A stretch of 64,000 nucleotides of DNA from Purshia tridentata (taxonomy: Eukaryota > Streptophyta > Magnoliopsida > Rosales > Rosaceae), in NCBI GenBank assembly GCA_003254885.1, contig QANT01002280.1:1-64000 (forward strand). The letters run 5' to 3'. The notes beneath the pieces are model-generated. The model did not search any database. It had not been told where the DNA came from and saw only the letters and a list, made by a program, of their open reading frames with translations. The translations under genes were made by a program, and so were the position numbers. Positions 50,711-64,000 of this stretch are shown piece by piece (positions within the stretch are counted from its first letter, which is position 1; each line of letters begins with the position of its first letter).

Positions 50711-50784
50711 TTGCACCATCCCTAACTTCACTTAACAAATAGAGCTATATAGACTACTGCCTAGTTAAAGAATACAGCTTGTGA

Positions 50785-52128
<1,344 letters not shown>

Positions 52129-52699
52129 GCACTCCTCTCATCCTTGACAGTAGAATAATTAATTGGGTTTTGTGTTTTTGTGTGTGTGTGAGAGAGAGAG
52201 CAAGTTTTATAAGTTGATGTTCTAATAAAGTTGTTGGGGACAGTATGGTTTTTATAGTTTAAATAGCCTATAAGCTTGGGATTTCAGACTAGTTAATTAG
52301 TTCTCTATGTTCATGATGTGGGTAAGTCGACTATTGTAGAAAATGACCAACCATGGAGATATATATATATAGTCTTATATATATGTAATCTGCATAACTG
52401 TTTTTGTGATATAAAATAATGAATAGATATAATAATTAAGGTGCCAAAATTTCGAGGGACCCATGTTCTTGAAAGTTCTCATCGATCGTGTTGAATTGTT
52501 GGGAGATGCAACAAAATATTGGTGGTTTTCAGTCTATCTACTCTTTTATATAAATGAATCGAAGCACTACTCCATGTGATATTTGGGTATAGCTCAGAAT
52601 CCTTTATACATTATTGCATACTAACTAATCCGAAATTTTAGAGAAATCTAAAGTTCCGAGATTGAAGATAATAAAAAAAATAAGTGATTGCGAGATTAT

Positions 52700-55600
52700 T
52701 TTAATATTGATTCTTAGGGTGATGACTACTTTGTTGCTCTATCATGGACCCTCTGCATCCACCTCCTTCCTCTTCCTACCACAAAAGTTTTGGTAGATAA
52801 TCCATCACCAATGGAAAAAGGAACAATAAAGTTACTCACCCAATTTGAGTTGTGCTTTTATGGGTCTCGTGGAGAGGTGTTTTAGCCTTACTCATGTGAC
52901 CTCCATTTTCTTAACAATTTTAGTGATTTTGTGGGTGTGCTACAAATTCATACAGTTGAATATTGATTTTTATGGTGATGGCCACTTTGTTTTTCTTTCT
53001 CAACTAGTAATAGACCCTTCTTCTTCCTCCATTGGTCATTATCCCTATTTATATGTTTGTGTCTATTAGTTTTAACTGTGGTTTATGGTGATTGCTACTT
53101 TGTTCTTACTTCTCCACCGATGGTGGAACCTATCCGCCCACTATCTCATTTCTCTATTCTACTACTAGAAAGAGGGAGAATGTGGATGCACAGAGTCCAC
53201 CACCGGTTAGCGAAGCAAGAATAAAATAACTATTAAAGATCCAAAATGGATCAAAGGATTACACGAATACAAAATATAATGCAATTAAACCTATTTGAAC
53301 TCATTTATAATAGAGGAGCGCTCCCTCCAATTTAAAATTCTCCGATGTGGGATTAAAAACGATTTGGACCAATATTTACACAAACAATACTCATCACCAT
53401 AAAAGGAAATATTAAAACAACCCCGCAATCATGTAATTTTTTATACTATTTTAGGTAGAATTTATTATTTTTGGTAGAGTAGAAGTAGAGATTAAGATTA
53501 AAGTAGGTGATCCGTGAAATATTTGAATAAAGTGCTATTGGTTATTAATTAAGGATGAATATTTGAATCATTTGAGGTAGAGGTTTTGGGTTTGTTATGC
53601 TTTGTATCTGCACATAAGGATTTAGTCTTGATGATTTTATGGGCTTCTTCATCGAGTAACCTGATCATCCCTAGCTAGCAACAATTATATTTTCAGTTTT
53701 GTTTTAAGACAAAAGATAATTGGATATATTTGTCTCGATCAACATCCAATATCTTCTTTCATTTATGCTTGTACATTAATTTAATATATGTATAAGTTTC
53801 GGAGAGGAAAAATAAGATTGAGAGAAGACATAGAGTAAATGACGTAGAGATGATAGTGAAAACATAAGTGATGCATTATGAATTGTTGGATCAAAAGATA
53901 GAGGAATTAGGAATTATAATATTTTTAAAGTTTAAAGTTTAAAGGGCAAATTAGGAAGTAAAATAATAAAATATATAAAAACACATTAAACAATTAAAAT
54001 GAGTGCAAATAGAGAATATTGGAGTGCTAAAATCACCTTCCTTTTTAAATTGTATGTATCAGTAGTACTCTCACACAATCGCTAACATTGTTAAGAAAAT
54101 GGGGGATACATTTGAAGGATCACATACTTTTAAGGAATCATTGGATCACATTCTCCTTGTTTATATGCTTGTACTCTTGGTTTAAACTGTGGTGTTCTTG
54201 CATCTCCACATATGATGAAACTTGTCCGCACATAGTCCACCACTAGTGGACGAAGTAAGAATAAAATAGCTATTAATGATACAAAATGGATCAAAGGATC
54301 AAGAAAAATCAACCATATAATGCAATTAAACCCATTTAAACTCTTTTAAAATTGTAACAACAAAAAAACTATGATCTCTCCAATTTAAAATTTTCCGATA
54401 TGGGATAAAAACAATTAGATCAATTATATGGGACAAACAATATCCATCACTGTGAAAGGAAACATCAAAACAACCTCGCAATTACATAATTTTTTTATCA
54501 TTGGATAACACATTCTCCTATTTTAATTATAGGTTTGTACGGTTAGTTTAAAGTTTAAACTGTGGTTTATGGTGATGGCTACTTTGTTTTTGCTTCTCCA
54601 TCGATGGTGGAACCAGCATGCCCACTATCTTCTTCCTCTGTTTCTACCACTAGGAAGAGAGGGAGAATGTGGATGCACAGAGTCCACCACTGGTTAACGA
54701 AGCAAGAATAAAATAACTATTAAAGATCCATAATAGATCCAATGATATAATGCAATTAAATTAATTTGAACTCTTTTATGATAGAGGAGCGCTCTCCCAA
54801 TTTAATATTCTCCGATGTGGGATAAAAACAATTGGACCAATAATATGGCACAAACAATATCCATCACCATTAAAGGAAATATTAAAACAACCCACAATCA
54901 TGAATCATGTAACTTTTTATACTATTTTTAAATTGTATGCATCAGTAGCACACTCACACAAATGGTAAAATTGTTAGAAAATAGGGGAAATATTTGAAGG
55001 ATCCTTTAAGGAATCATTGAATCACAATTTCTCCTTATTTATATGCTTGTACTATCGGTTTAAATAGTGGTGTTCTTTTTTTTTTGACCACTGTAAATAG
55101 TGGTGTTCTTGCATATCCGTTGATGGTGAAACCTGTCCGCACAGAGTCCCCCACCAGCGAACGAAGTAAGAAGAAAATAGCTATTAATGATCTAAAATGG
55201 ATCAAAGGATCAAGGAAATCAAAATTCACAATTACCCAAATACACAATATAATGCAATTAAACCAATTTGAACTCTTTTAAATATTGCAACCAAAAAAAA
55301 AAAAACTCTTTCATGATAGAGAAGCGCTCTCCAACTATCTCCTTCCTCTATTCTACTAATAGGAGGAGGGAGAATGTGGATGCATATAGTCCACCATCAA
55401 TTGGCGAAACAAAAATAAAATAATTATTAATGATCCATTAAAATTCACAATAATTAGACCAATAATATGACACAGACAAATATCCATCCCCATAAAAAGA
55501 AATATTTTTAACAATCACTGAAGTCTAATTGTATGTATTGGTAGCAGACAATCACACAATCACTAAAGTGTTAAGAAATCAATGGTTCCTAGCACCCCTT
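52700..55600. repeat. Degenerate higher-order repeat array downstream of ACO
   Basis: At least four diverged copies of one module (starting around 53080, 54190, 54563 and 55060, with scraps at 52715 and 52970) share 'ggtgatggctactttgtt', 'agggagaatgtggatgcac', 'agagtccaccac', 'gatccaaaatggatcaaagg', 'ttctccgatgtgggat' and 'ccatcaccataaaaggaaa'. A second module ('attgtatgtatcagtag...aaggaatcattg...tatatgcttgtac') recurs at about 54040, 54925 and 55530, about 880 bp apart. No coding sequence. The source family is not identified; the 'ccgatgtgggat' phrase is common in plant transposon debris. Confidence 0.85.
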
Positions 55601-55849
55601 GCTCCGTTTGGTGTGCTGCGTTTCCATTTTTCCTTTTGTGTGATTGTTTTTTGCTGGGCTTATTCAGGGTCGTTTAATATTTTACTTTATTTGGGATTTG
55701 ATATTCATATAGGCTATCTCATGTAGTGGAATCAAAGTTCTTACTATTTAACGATCTTAATCTGTCCATCCAAAGTGAGAATGACAAACAATTATCAAAT
55801 TAAAACATCTTAATTTAATTCCCAACACGAAATAAGCACACATCATAGA

Positions 55850-56083
55850 TATAAAGATTGCATTTATAAACCATAATGACCATTGGCACATAAAGTTGAG
55901 ATTTTAAATTCATCAGCATTGCGAAAAATGTTTAAGAAAATGTCACCTTTACCAAAGATAAAGATTGCATTTACAAACCACACTGCGCTGGCAAGCTAAA
56001 ATCAGACCCTACGCGCATAAAGTTGACACTTAAAACTCATCAGCATCAGCACTGCGAAAAATGTTTACAATGTCACCTTTACC
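55850..56083. repeat. Tandem duplication (about 110–125 bp) in the PHOX 3' flank
   Basis: 'taaagattgcattta.aaacca' through 'gcgaaaaatgttta...aatgtcacctttacca' occurs twice (from 55850 and 55958), with small indels. It lies 195 bp beyond the PHOX stop, so at least one copy may be in the 3' UTR. Confidence 0.85.
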
Positions 56084-56278
56084 ATAAGAACATTGACCAA
56101 AACCTTTTGAGTACACAGCTGCATATTTTGGCACCTAATCTTTCAGAACCGAAAAAGAATTCCAGAATTCCACCTTTTAGTGGAGGAAACAAAGCACTTG
56201 TTCTCTCCAGTTTATTCTCATGATTAACATGCAACAAATGATGGTTTTTTATGGAAGCAACCATTCAAATAGATTATC

Positions 56279-58594
56279 TTACTTCCCTGAAGAAATCTCA
56301 TTGTCCTTATTTGCTTCAACAGGCACATCACTGTCTAGATTGTTCTGAACCTTTTTCTCATCTCCCTCCACTGTATCGACATTGGAGCAATGGTTCTTCA
56401 GAACCATTGAAATGTCAGCCTCAGAAGCTCCAGCAAGCTTAAAGCGCTCAACTGCAGCATCCATGTTTTTCTTCCAACCATCCAGCCCCAACTTGCATTC
56501 AACCTGGGATCGCTCAAAAAGCATGTTACCCCAGAAGAGATGAATCTGTGATCTCATAACAGCTGCCTGTTCTGCTGCCTCATCTGCCGAAATCTCACCC
56601 AGACCAGAGGACTCGCCTTCATTACCGCTTCCTTGTTTTTTCCTTCTTTTCAACAATTCTTCCCTCTTGCTTGCACTTGGATCCTTTAGTTCCTTGGCTC
56701 TCTGCTCCTCCAGCTTCTCCCACATCTCAGTTGCAACTTTCATCTTCTCCTCTGCACTGTCGAAAAGTTTCAGCATTTCTGAAGAATCACAACTTGAGAG
56801 ATCCATTTTCTTAGCAAGTGTAAAGGACCATTGAAGTTTGGCCATTTCAAATTGTTGCTGCCCCAGCGCTAGCAACCCCTCATAAAAGTCTGGCTTGATC
56901 GAGAGTGCCTCCTCATACTTCTCTCTGGCCAAGGAATATCTTTCTTTAACCCAGTCATAAGCCATTTGAAGCTGTGCTGTCACAACTTCCTTTCCAGCAG
57001 ACTCATCTAGGGGAATCCGTTTCCTTGCTGCACACATATAAACATTTCCCCAATTAAAAAAAGCCAATGCTGCCACCTCCTGGAACTTTGCAGCGGCCTT
57101 GTCAAAAAGACTCTGAGCTTCTTCACTTGTTACTGCTTCTTCAAGAGCCTCTGAACAAAGCTCCATTCCAAGCTCATGCAAATCAATATGAGCATCTGGG
57201 TCAATACCAACATGGCTGCGGAAAAGCTGAGAAAACTCAAACAACCAATCATCCATCTCCAATTCCTTGCACTCAGGATCTTCTGAGGCTCCTGGTTTCT
57301 CCTTTGGAGCTTCTTTCTCTGTCTTATCTATTTCATAATCAGCAGCTTCCAGAACAGATTCACCCAGTGATGAATGAGAACCACTTTCATCTTCCTTGAT
57401 CCCTACACTTTCCACAGGTTTTTCCTCATCTTCTTCCAATAAAGGTGGCTCCTGCTCAGGAGCCACCTCCACAATATGCAATCTCAACATCCCAATCCAG
57501 TCAGCTTTATCTATTTCAGGCTCTTCTGGAACGACCCTGTCAGCACAAGACTCAGCCAATCTAAGTTCAGCTGTTGACGTTATAGTCACCAAATCACCAT
57601 CATTATCCTTATACTTGACCAAAACTGACTTTGACGATGGAAAGCGTTTCATTACAATCTCCCTCAACACTCTGAAATTGCAATTCACAGGGATTTGGGC
57701 AAGTCTTATGTCATGATCATAAACTAGCTTCAATGGTCTCCATCGAATGGCAGCCTCTGTACGTTGCCCATGAATGGCAAATGAAACTGACAAAGAAGAT
57801 GAGGGCTCCTTCTGGTTTGCCTTACTTGGATTAGGAGATTTTGAAGAACCATTTGAAGGCTTCAATACAGGTTTTGGCAACTGACTTTTGGGCTCAGGTC
57901 CATTCTCAGTGACTGTTTGTGGCTTCTCTGGCCTATTATTTGTGGATAGAACAGAACCCCCACCTGAAGCAGTTGCCTTCTTTGGTACTGGCCGGCCTGG
58001 TAAACAAGGCCCCAACCCAGCAATTGGAGCACCGCGAACTGCAGAAGCCCCAAGGGCAGCAGGCGACGGGCGGCTCTGGAGGTCCTGTTGAGCCTCCTGA
58101 CGAGGCCCAAGCGCAGTCCGCAACCGCTGGGCAATCTCCAAAGCATCCTGGTGATTTGCGTCAGCCCCCAATAACACCTGAACATCCTGCATCGCCATTT
58201 CAAACTTCCCTATCGCCTCAAATGCACGAGCCCTCCGTAGGAGAGCCCGGACATACCGGGGCTGAACCTGAAGCGCCATGGTGCACTCAGCAATCACAGT
58301 TTCATAATCTATGGGCTTCATTTGCATCAAACACGCTGCTCTATTGCTATGAAAAACCGCCCTATCTGGGTGGGCCTTCGGAGTGAGCTTAAGAGCACTA
58401 TCATACTGCTCAATAGCACCCACATAATCCTTACTCTGAAATCTCCTGTTCCCTTCTTCTTTGAGCTCCTGGGCTCGTTTCAAAAAGATTGAAGAGTCTA
58501 AATCAACACCCCCATTAGCAACTGGACCTGGAAGGCTTTCAATTGGAATTTGGTTTGCACCTCCCTTCTTCTTTCTAGCCCCTGATTTCCCCAT
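56279..58594 (-). CDS. PHOX / CLMP1-type TPR–PB1 protein
   Basis: Single coding exon, 771 aa. The start MGKSGARKKK is typical of the family. TPR helices span about residues 38–150 (KRAQELKEEGNRRFQSKDYV, AVFHSNRAACLMQM, RYVRALLRRARAFEAIGKFE), a Pro/Ser-rich linker follows, then a PB1 domain (about 280–365; IRWRPLKLVYDHDIR with its basic residues and YKDNDGDLVTI as the acidic OPCA motif), then more TPR-like helices (about 475–700; ALAFFNWGNVYMCAARKR, KYEEALSIKPDFYEGLLALG). Such proteins bind Hsp90/Hsp70 tails; Arabidopsis CLMP1 (PHOX2) keeps chloroplasts from clumping. The sequence looks nearer CLMP1 than PHOX1/3/4, but I am not sure. A 5' UTR intron is likely (donor GAGCTTG|GTAAGT at about 58753). 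Confidence 0.92.
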   Translation of the reverse strand: MGKSGARKKKGGANQIPIESLPGPVANGGVDLDSSIFLKRAQELKEEGNRRFQSKDYVGAIEQYDSALKLTPKAHPDRAVFHSNRAACLMQMKPIDYETVIAECTMALQVQPRYVRALLRRARAFEAIGKFEMAMQDVQVLLGADANHQDALEIAQRLRTALGPRQEAQQDLQSRPSPAALGASAVRGAPIAGLGPCLPGRPVPKKATASGGGSVLSTNNRPEKPQTVTENGPEPKSQLPKPVLKPSNGSSKSPNPSKANQKEPSSSLSVSFAIHGQRTEAAIRWRPLKLVYDHDIRLAQIPVNCNFRVLREIVMKRFPSSKSVLVKYKDNDGDLVTITSTAELRLAESCADRVVPEEPEIDKADWIGMLRLHIVEVAPEQEPPLLEEDEEKPVESVGIKEDESGSHSSLGESVLEAADYEIDKTEKEAPKEKPGASEDPECKELEMDDWLFEFSQLFRSHVGIDPDAHIDLHELGMELCSEALEEAVTSEEAQSLFDKAAAKFQEVAALAFFNWGNVYMCAARKRIPLDESAGKEVVTAQLQMAYDWVKERYSLAREKYEEALSIKPDFYEGLLALGQQQFEMAKLQWSFTLAKKMDLSSCDSSEMLKLFDSAEEKMKVATEMWEKLEEQRAKELKDPSASKREELLKRRKKQGSGNEGESSGLGEISADEAAEQAAVMRSQIHLFWGNMLFERSQVECKLGLDGWKKNMDAAVERFKLAGASEADISMVLKNHCSNVDTVEGDEKKVQNNLDSDVPVEANKDNEISSGK

Positions 58595-59179
58595 ATAATA
58601 CTCTCCCTCTCTCCCACTTGCTCACGAACACACACTCTCACTTATATACACAAAAGATTGAATCTACCTAATCGATAATTAACTTGTAAAATAGCTAAAG
58701 GAGCAAGCTTTCACTGTGAATTTAATGAAAACTGAGAGAAATGGGTACTTACCAAGCTCAAAAAGCATGAATCTTTATGCAAAAGCTTCAATTCTGAATG
58801 ATGGGCTTTGGAGCCTCAAGAGCAGAAGTGGATTGGATGAGAAATAGAGGAAATGTTTGGGTGCTTAGAAACTAAGGGGAGATAAAAAAAACCTAGGGGA
58901 AGCACACTCATCACTCTGTCTTTTGGGGCTCAAACCCTAGATAGGTGGATCAATTCCGTCTGGGTTTAATAACCTAAGGTGGGCCCTACTGATTAGATCA
59001 GTCTCCACCGTCGATATGTAGTATTGTGTGGTGTCGTTGACTTTATCTGTTTTGACCCTTCTATTGAATTTTGAATATTCATCAGATCAAGTAAACGGGG
59101 CCACTGGATCCAGATAAACCCTGCATTTCTGATAAATCCATGTGTATATTACATATGTTAGGATTTTAGTCATTTTATT
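58595..59179. other. PHOX leader and promoter
   Basis: CT-rich leader next to the ATG, probable 5' UTR intron, then upstream DNA containing 'aaaccctag' (telo-box-like, 58932–58940). No other gene. Confidence 0.45.
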
Positions 59180-59296
59180 CTTTTTTACTAAAATAGAAGA
59201 AATTCTAGAGTCGTCCGATGAAGCAAAAACATCTACAACAAAGTTAGCTTCTTTGAGAACATGATGAAGTTGAATGCCTTCAAAAGAAACTGTCAT
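59180..59296 (-). pseudogene. RNase H (RVT_3)-like C-terminal fragment, probable LINE relic
   Basis: The minus frame reads SFEGIQLHHVLKEANFVVDV, matching the 'HV.REAN.VAD.LA' end of plant RVT_3 domains. It is isolated from any other domain part. Confidence 0.5.
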
Positions 59297-59469
59297 ATAA
59301 AGAATATATATTGTAATTTATATATTTGATCAAAAATATATTCCATTCTTATAATATTTTCACATAAAACAAATCTAATTACTAACTAACAAATAACGAC
59401 ATTGCCATATTTCCGCGATAAGTTAGTTTAAAATTTTCCGAGTTTTTTTTGTAGATTTAAAAAATTCCA

Positions 59470-59630
59470 TTGGGCCATTGACATGGAGACTAGGACCTTT
59501 TGAAGGAGACAGCGGTTGGGCCCGAATGACAATTACAAGCCCAACAGCGATCCACGTATTGTAAAATAAGGATAGATTGGTAAATTCAGAAGAGGCTAGG
59601 GTTGGCCGTTGGCGACTCTATAAATTCCCG
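59470..59630 (+). promoter_or_regulatory. Promoter-like region without a recognised gene
   Basis: Contains site II-like tgggcc / agcccaac boxes (about 59472 and 59538), a telo-box-like gctagggtt (59594–59602) and a TATA box ctataaatt (59617–59625) in the order used by plant ribosomal-protein and snoRNA genes. Downstream (59650–60400) I find no clear protein or C/D snoRNA, only short frames, so the product is unknown and may be noncoding. Confidence 0.35.
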
Positions 59631-60464
59631 CGATACAGCGGCAACAGGAATCACCAAATAGAGCTATGCGCCCCCTTCTCTTCCTTGTGTATGTTTTTAG
59701 GTCTGCAGAGTCTGCGTTTGGCTTTGTTTGTTTCTCATAGCTCATTAGCTGCTTTGCTTTTTGCTAAACTGGTTTTATTTGTTATGTAAAAAGACTTTTA
59801 TTTTTTTATTTTATACGTTTGAATGTTGATTTAATTCCATCGGAAAAGCCTCGGTTCTGTTAAATTAATGAGGGACAGTTTGTGTGTCTCTTGCTTGAGA
59901 AGAACATTGAGGTATAGTGAAAAGGCCGAGCCATCGTTTCGGTCGTCATATATATGGATTGGCGATTCGATTGTTTCTCGTCCACATTCCTTTTCTTTTA
60001 TTTGTTAGTAATATAACAAATCGTGAGAGAGTTCAATTGATGTGTAAATTTCTTTACTTATTAAATTTCTTCCCTTTTACGTTTGAACCGATTTTGGAGA
60101 ATTAGTCTCCGTCTGGACTTATGCACTCTTTTTTTTACTTTTTTATTTTGTATTTTGAAAAGATTGTTGATTGAATTTCAATCTTAAATGGAACATTTGA
60201 GAAAACGTTGGTTTTTATGTTTCTCAATCTTAATCAACAGATTGTTTTGGAATAGTAATTTCATTGATTTAAACATAATATGAATTTTTCACTATGGAAA
60301 GTTTCAAAAGATTTATGTTATTAAATTTTCAAAACCCCATTAGTCAATTATTTGAAAATGTTTCCTTTTGACAGGCACACCAACACCCATGGAGGTGGAC
60401 TTAAGAATTTGGTACATTCTTCTCCCCTATCTATCTCACTAAATTATCAATACACTCTCTATTC

Positions 60465-63460
<2,996 letters not shown>

Positions 63461-63860
63461 ACTTTTTTTAAACCCCTTAACTAAAAAAAAAATTTTCTAA
63501 GCCCCTATTTATTTAGAAACTCTTCCAAAATCCCTTAAAACATATAATGTCTCTTTTACCCTTATGACGCTCTGACGCGTTCTGACGCACACACTGACGC
63601 ACGCTCAGTGTAACTGTATTTTATAAACAGTTACATCTTCACTAAAAACAGTTACACCTTCACTAAAAAAATAGTTACACTGAAACTGAATATCAAAGCT
63701 ATATACATTCACTAACACAATCACACACATACATTCAGTTTCACTAATACAACAAGCCATTGATTACAATTACACGCACACTACTAAAACTGAATTTCAA
63801 ACATACAATTACACTAAAAAATTTTAGTTACACTAAAAAATTCATCTCTGCCATTCTTTC
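63461..63860. repeat. Low-complexity repeat tract ('agttacac' / 'ttcacta' phrases)
   Basis: 'gttaca..ttcactaaaaa' and 'actgaat' phrases recur many times, after a short 'tgacgc' cluster (63568–63601: gacgctctgacgcgttctgac). It looks like the edge of an unidentified repeat. Confidence 0.5.
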
Positions 63861-64000
63861 AACAGCCAATAGCAAGATAAAGCTGAGGAGATTCAATTTG
63901 ATACCTAAGGCGAGGCCAACAGCCGCCGCAATCGCCGGAAAACTCCAGGAGAAACCGCAGCCTTCGGAGCTTCGCAATGCCTTGCTTAGTGGTCATCGGA
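63861..64000. other. GC-richer right end, possible edge of another gene
   Basis: Base composition changes (gaggccaacagccgccgcaa...). A plus-strand ATG at 63977 and an open minus-strand frame are both possible starts of coding sequence cut by the window edge. Neither is recognisable. Confidence 0.2.

Noticed and set aside
52700-55600. CRISPR-like or satellite array
   Set aside because: Units are long, uneven and diverged, with no regular spacers; a plant repeat array fits better.

Overview
The window is nuclear DNA of a flowering plant. It is AT-rich, the genes are broken by many GT–AG introns, there is an intron-bearing tRNA-Tyr gene, and chloroplast-targeted, receptor-kinase and ethylene-biosynthesis genes are present. 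The proteins look like those of a rosid eudicot, plausibly Rosaceae; that placement rests on remembered similarity of the ACC oxidase and fibrillin proteins and is not proven here.

Left part (1–17 kb): the 5' portion of an ankyrin-repeat gene (minus, running off the left edge, with a 3.9 kb first intron full of repeat debris); a complete three-exon plastid fibrillin gene (minus); an intronless L-type lectin receptor kinase (minus); two non-autonomous DNA transposons (a 900 bp Mutator-like foldback element with a perfect 9 bp target duplication, and a probable hAT relative); a PsbQ-like gene of the PQL3 type (minus); and, directly upstream on the same strand, a truncated APO-family relic.

Middle part (17–40 kb): tRNA-Tyr(GUA), then ARPC4 (plus, 8 exons, ATG alone in exon 1, one GC–AG intron). 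It converges on a giant NO VEIN gene (minus, 13 exons, all phases matching, 2780 aa), which carries a sacsin/Hsp90-type ATPase fold and a C-terminal DUF3883 domain. A ~0.3 kb relic copy of the last NO VEIN exon lies between the two genes. NO VEIN introns hold several 5'-truncated LINE-like insertions, one with a clear 20 bp target duplication.

Right part (40–64 kb): a SINE-like element and a tiny fibrillin relic; a C3HC4 RING gene (plus); 7 kb of gene-free AT-rich DNA; a complete four-exon ACC oxidase gene (plus); a 3 kb degenerate repeat array; an intronless-CDS PHOX/CLMP1-type TPR–PB1 gene (minus); and a five-exon PFA-DSP (Siw14-type) phosphatase gene (minus). The last 0.9 kb is repeat-like with a short GC-rich end.

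The genes do not form an operon-like pathway. Three nuclear genes serve plastids (fibrillin, PQL3, and the dead APO copy), and PHOX/CLMP1 affects chloroplast positioning, but this looks like ordinary eukaryotic neighbourhood rather than a cluster. Exon borders were worked out by hand from splice motifs, reading-phase agreement and protein continuity; no alignment was run.
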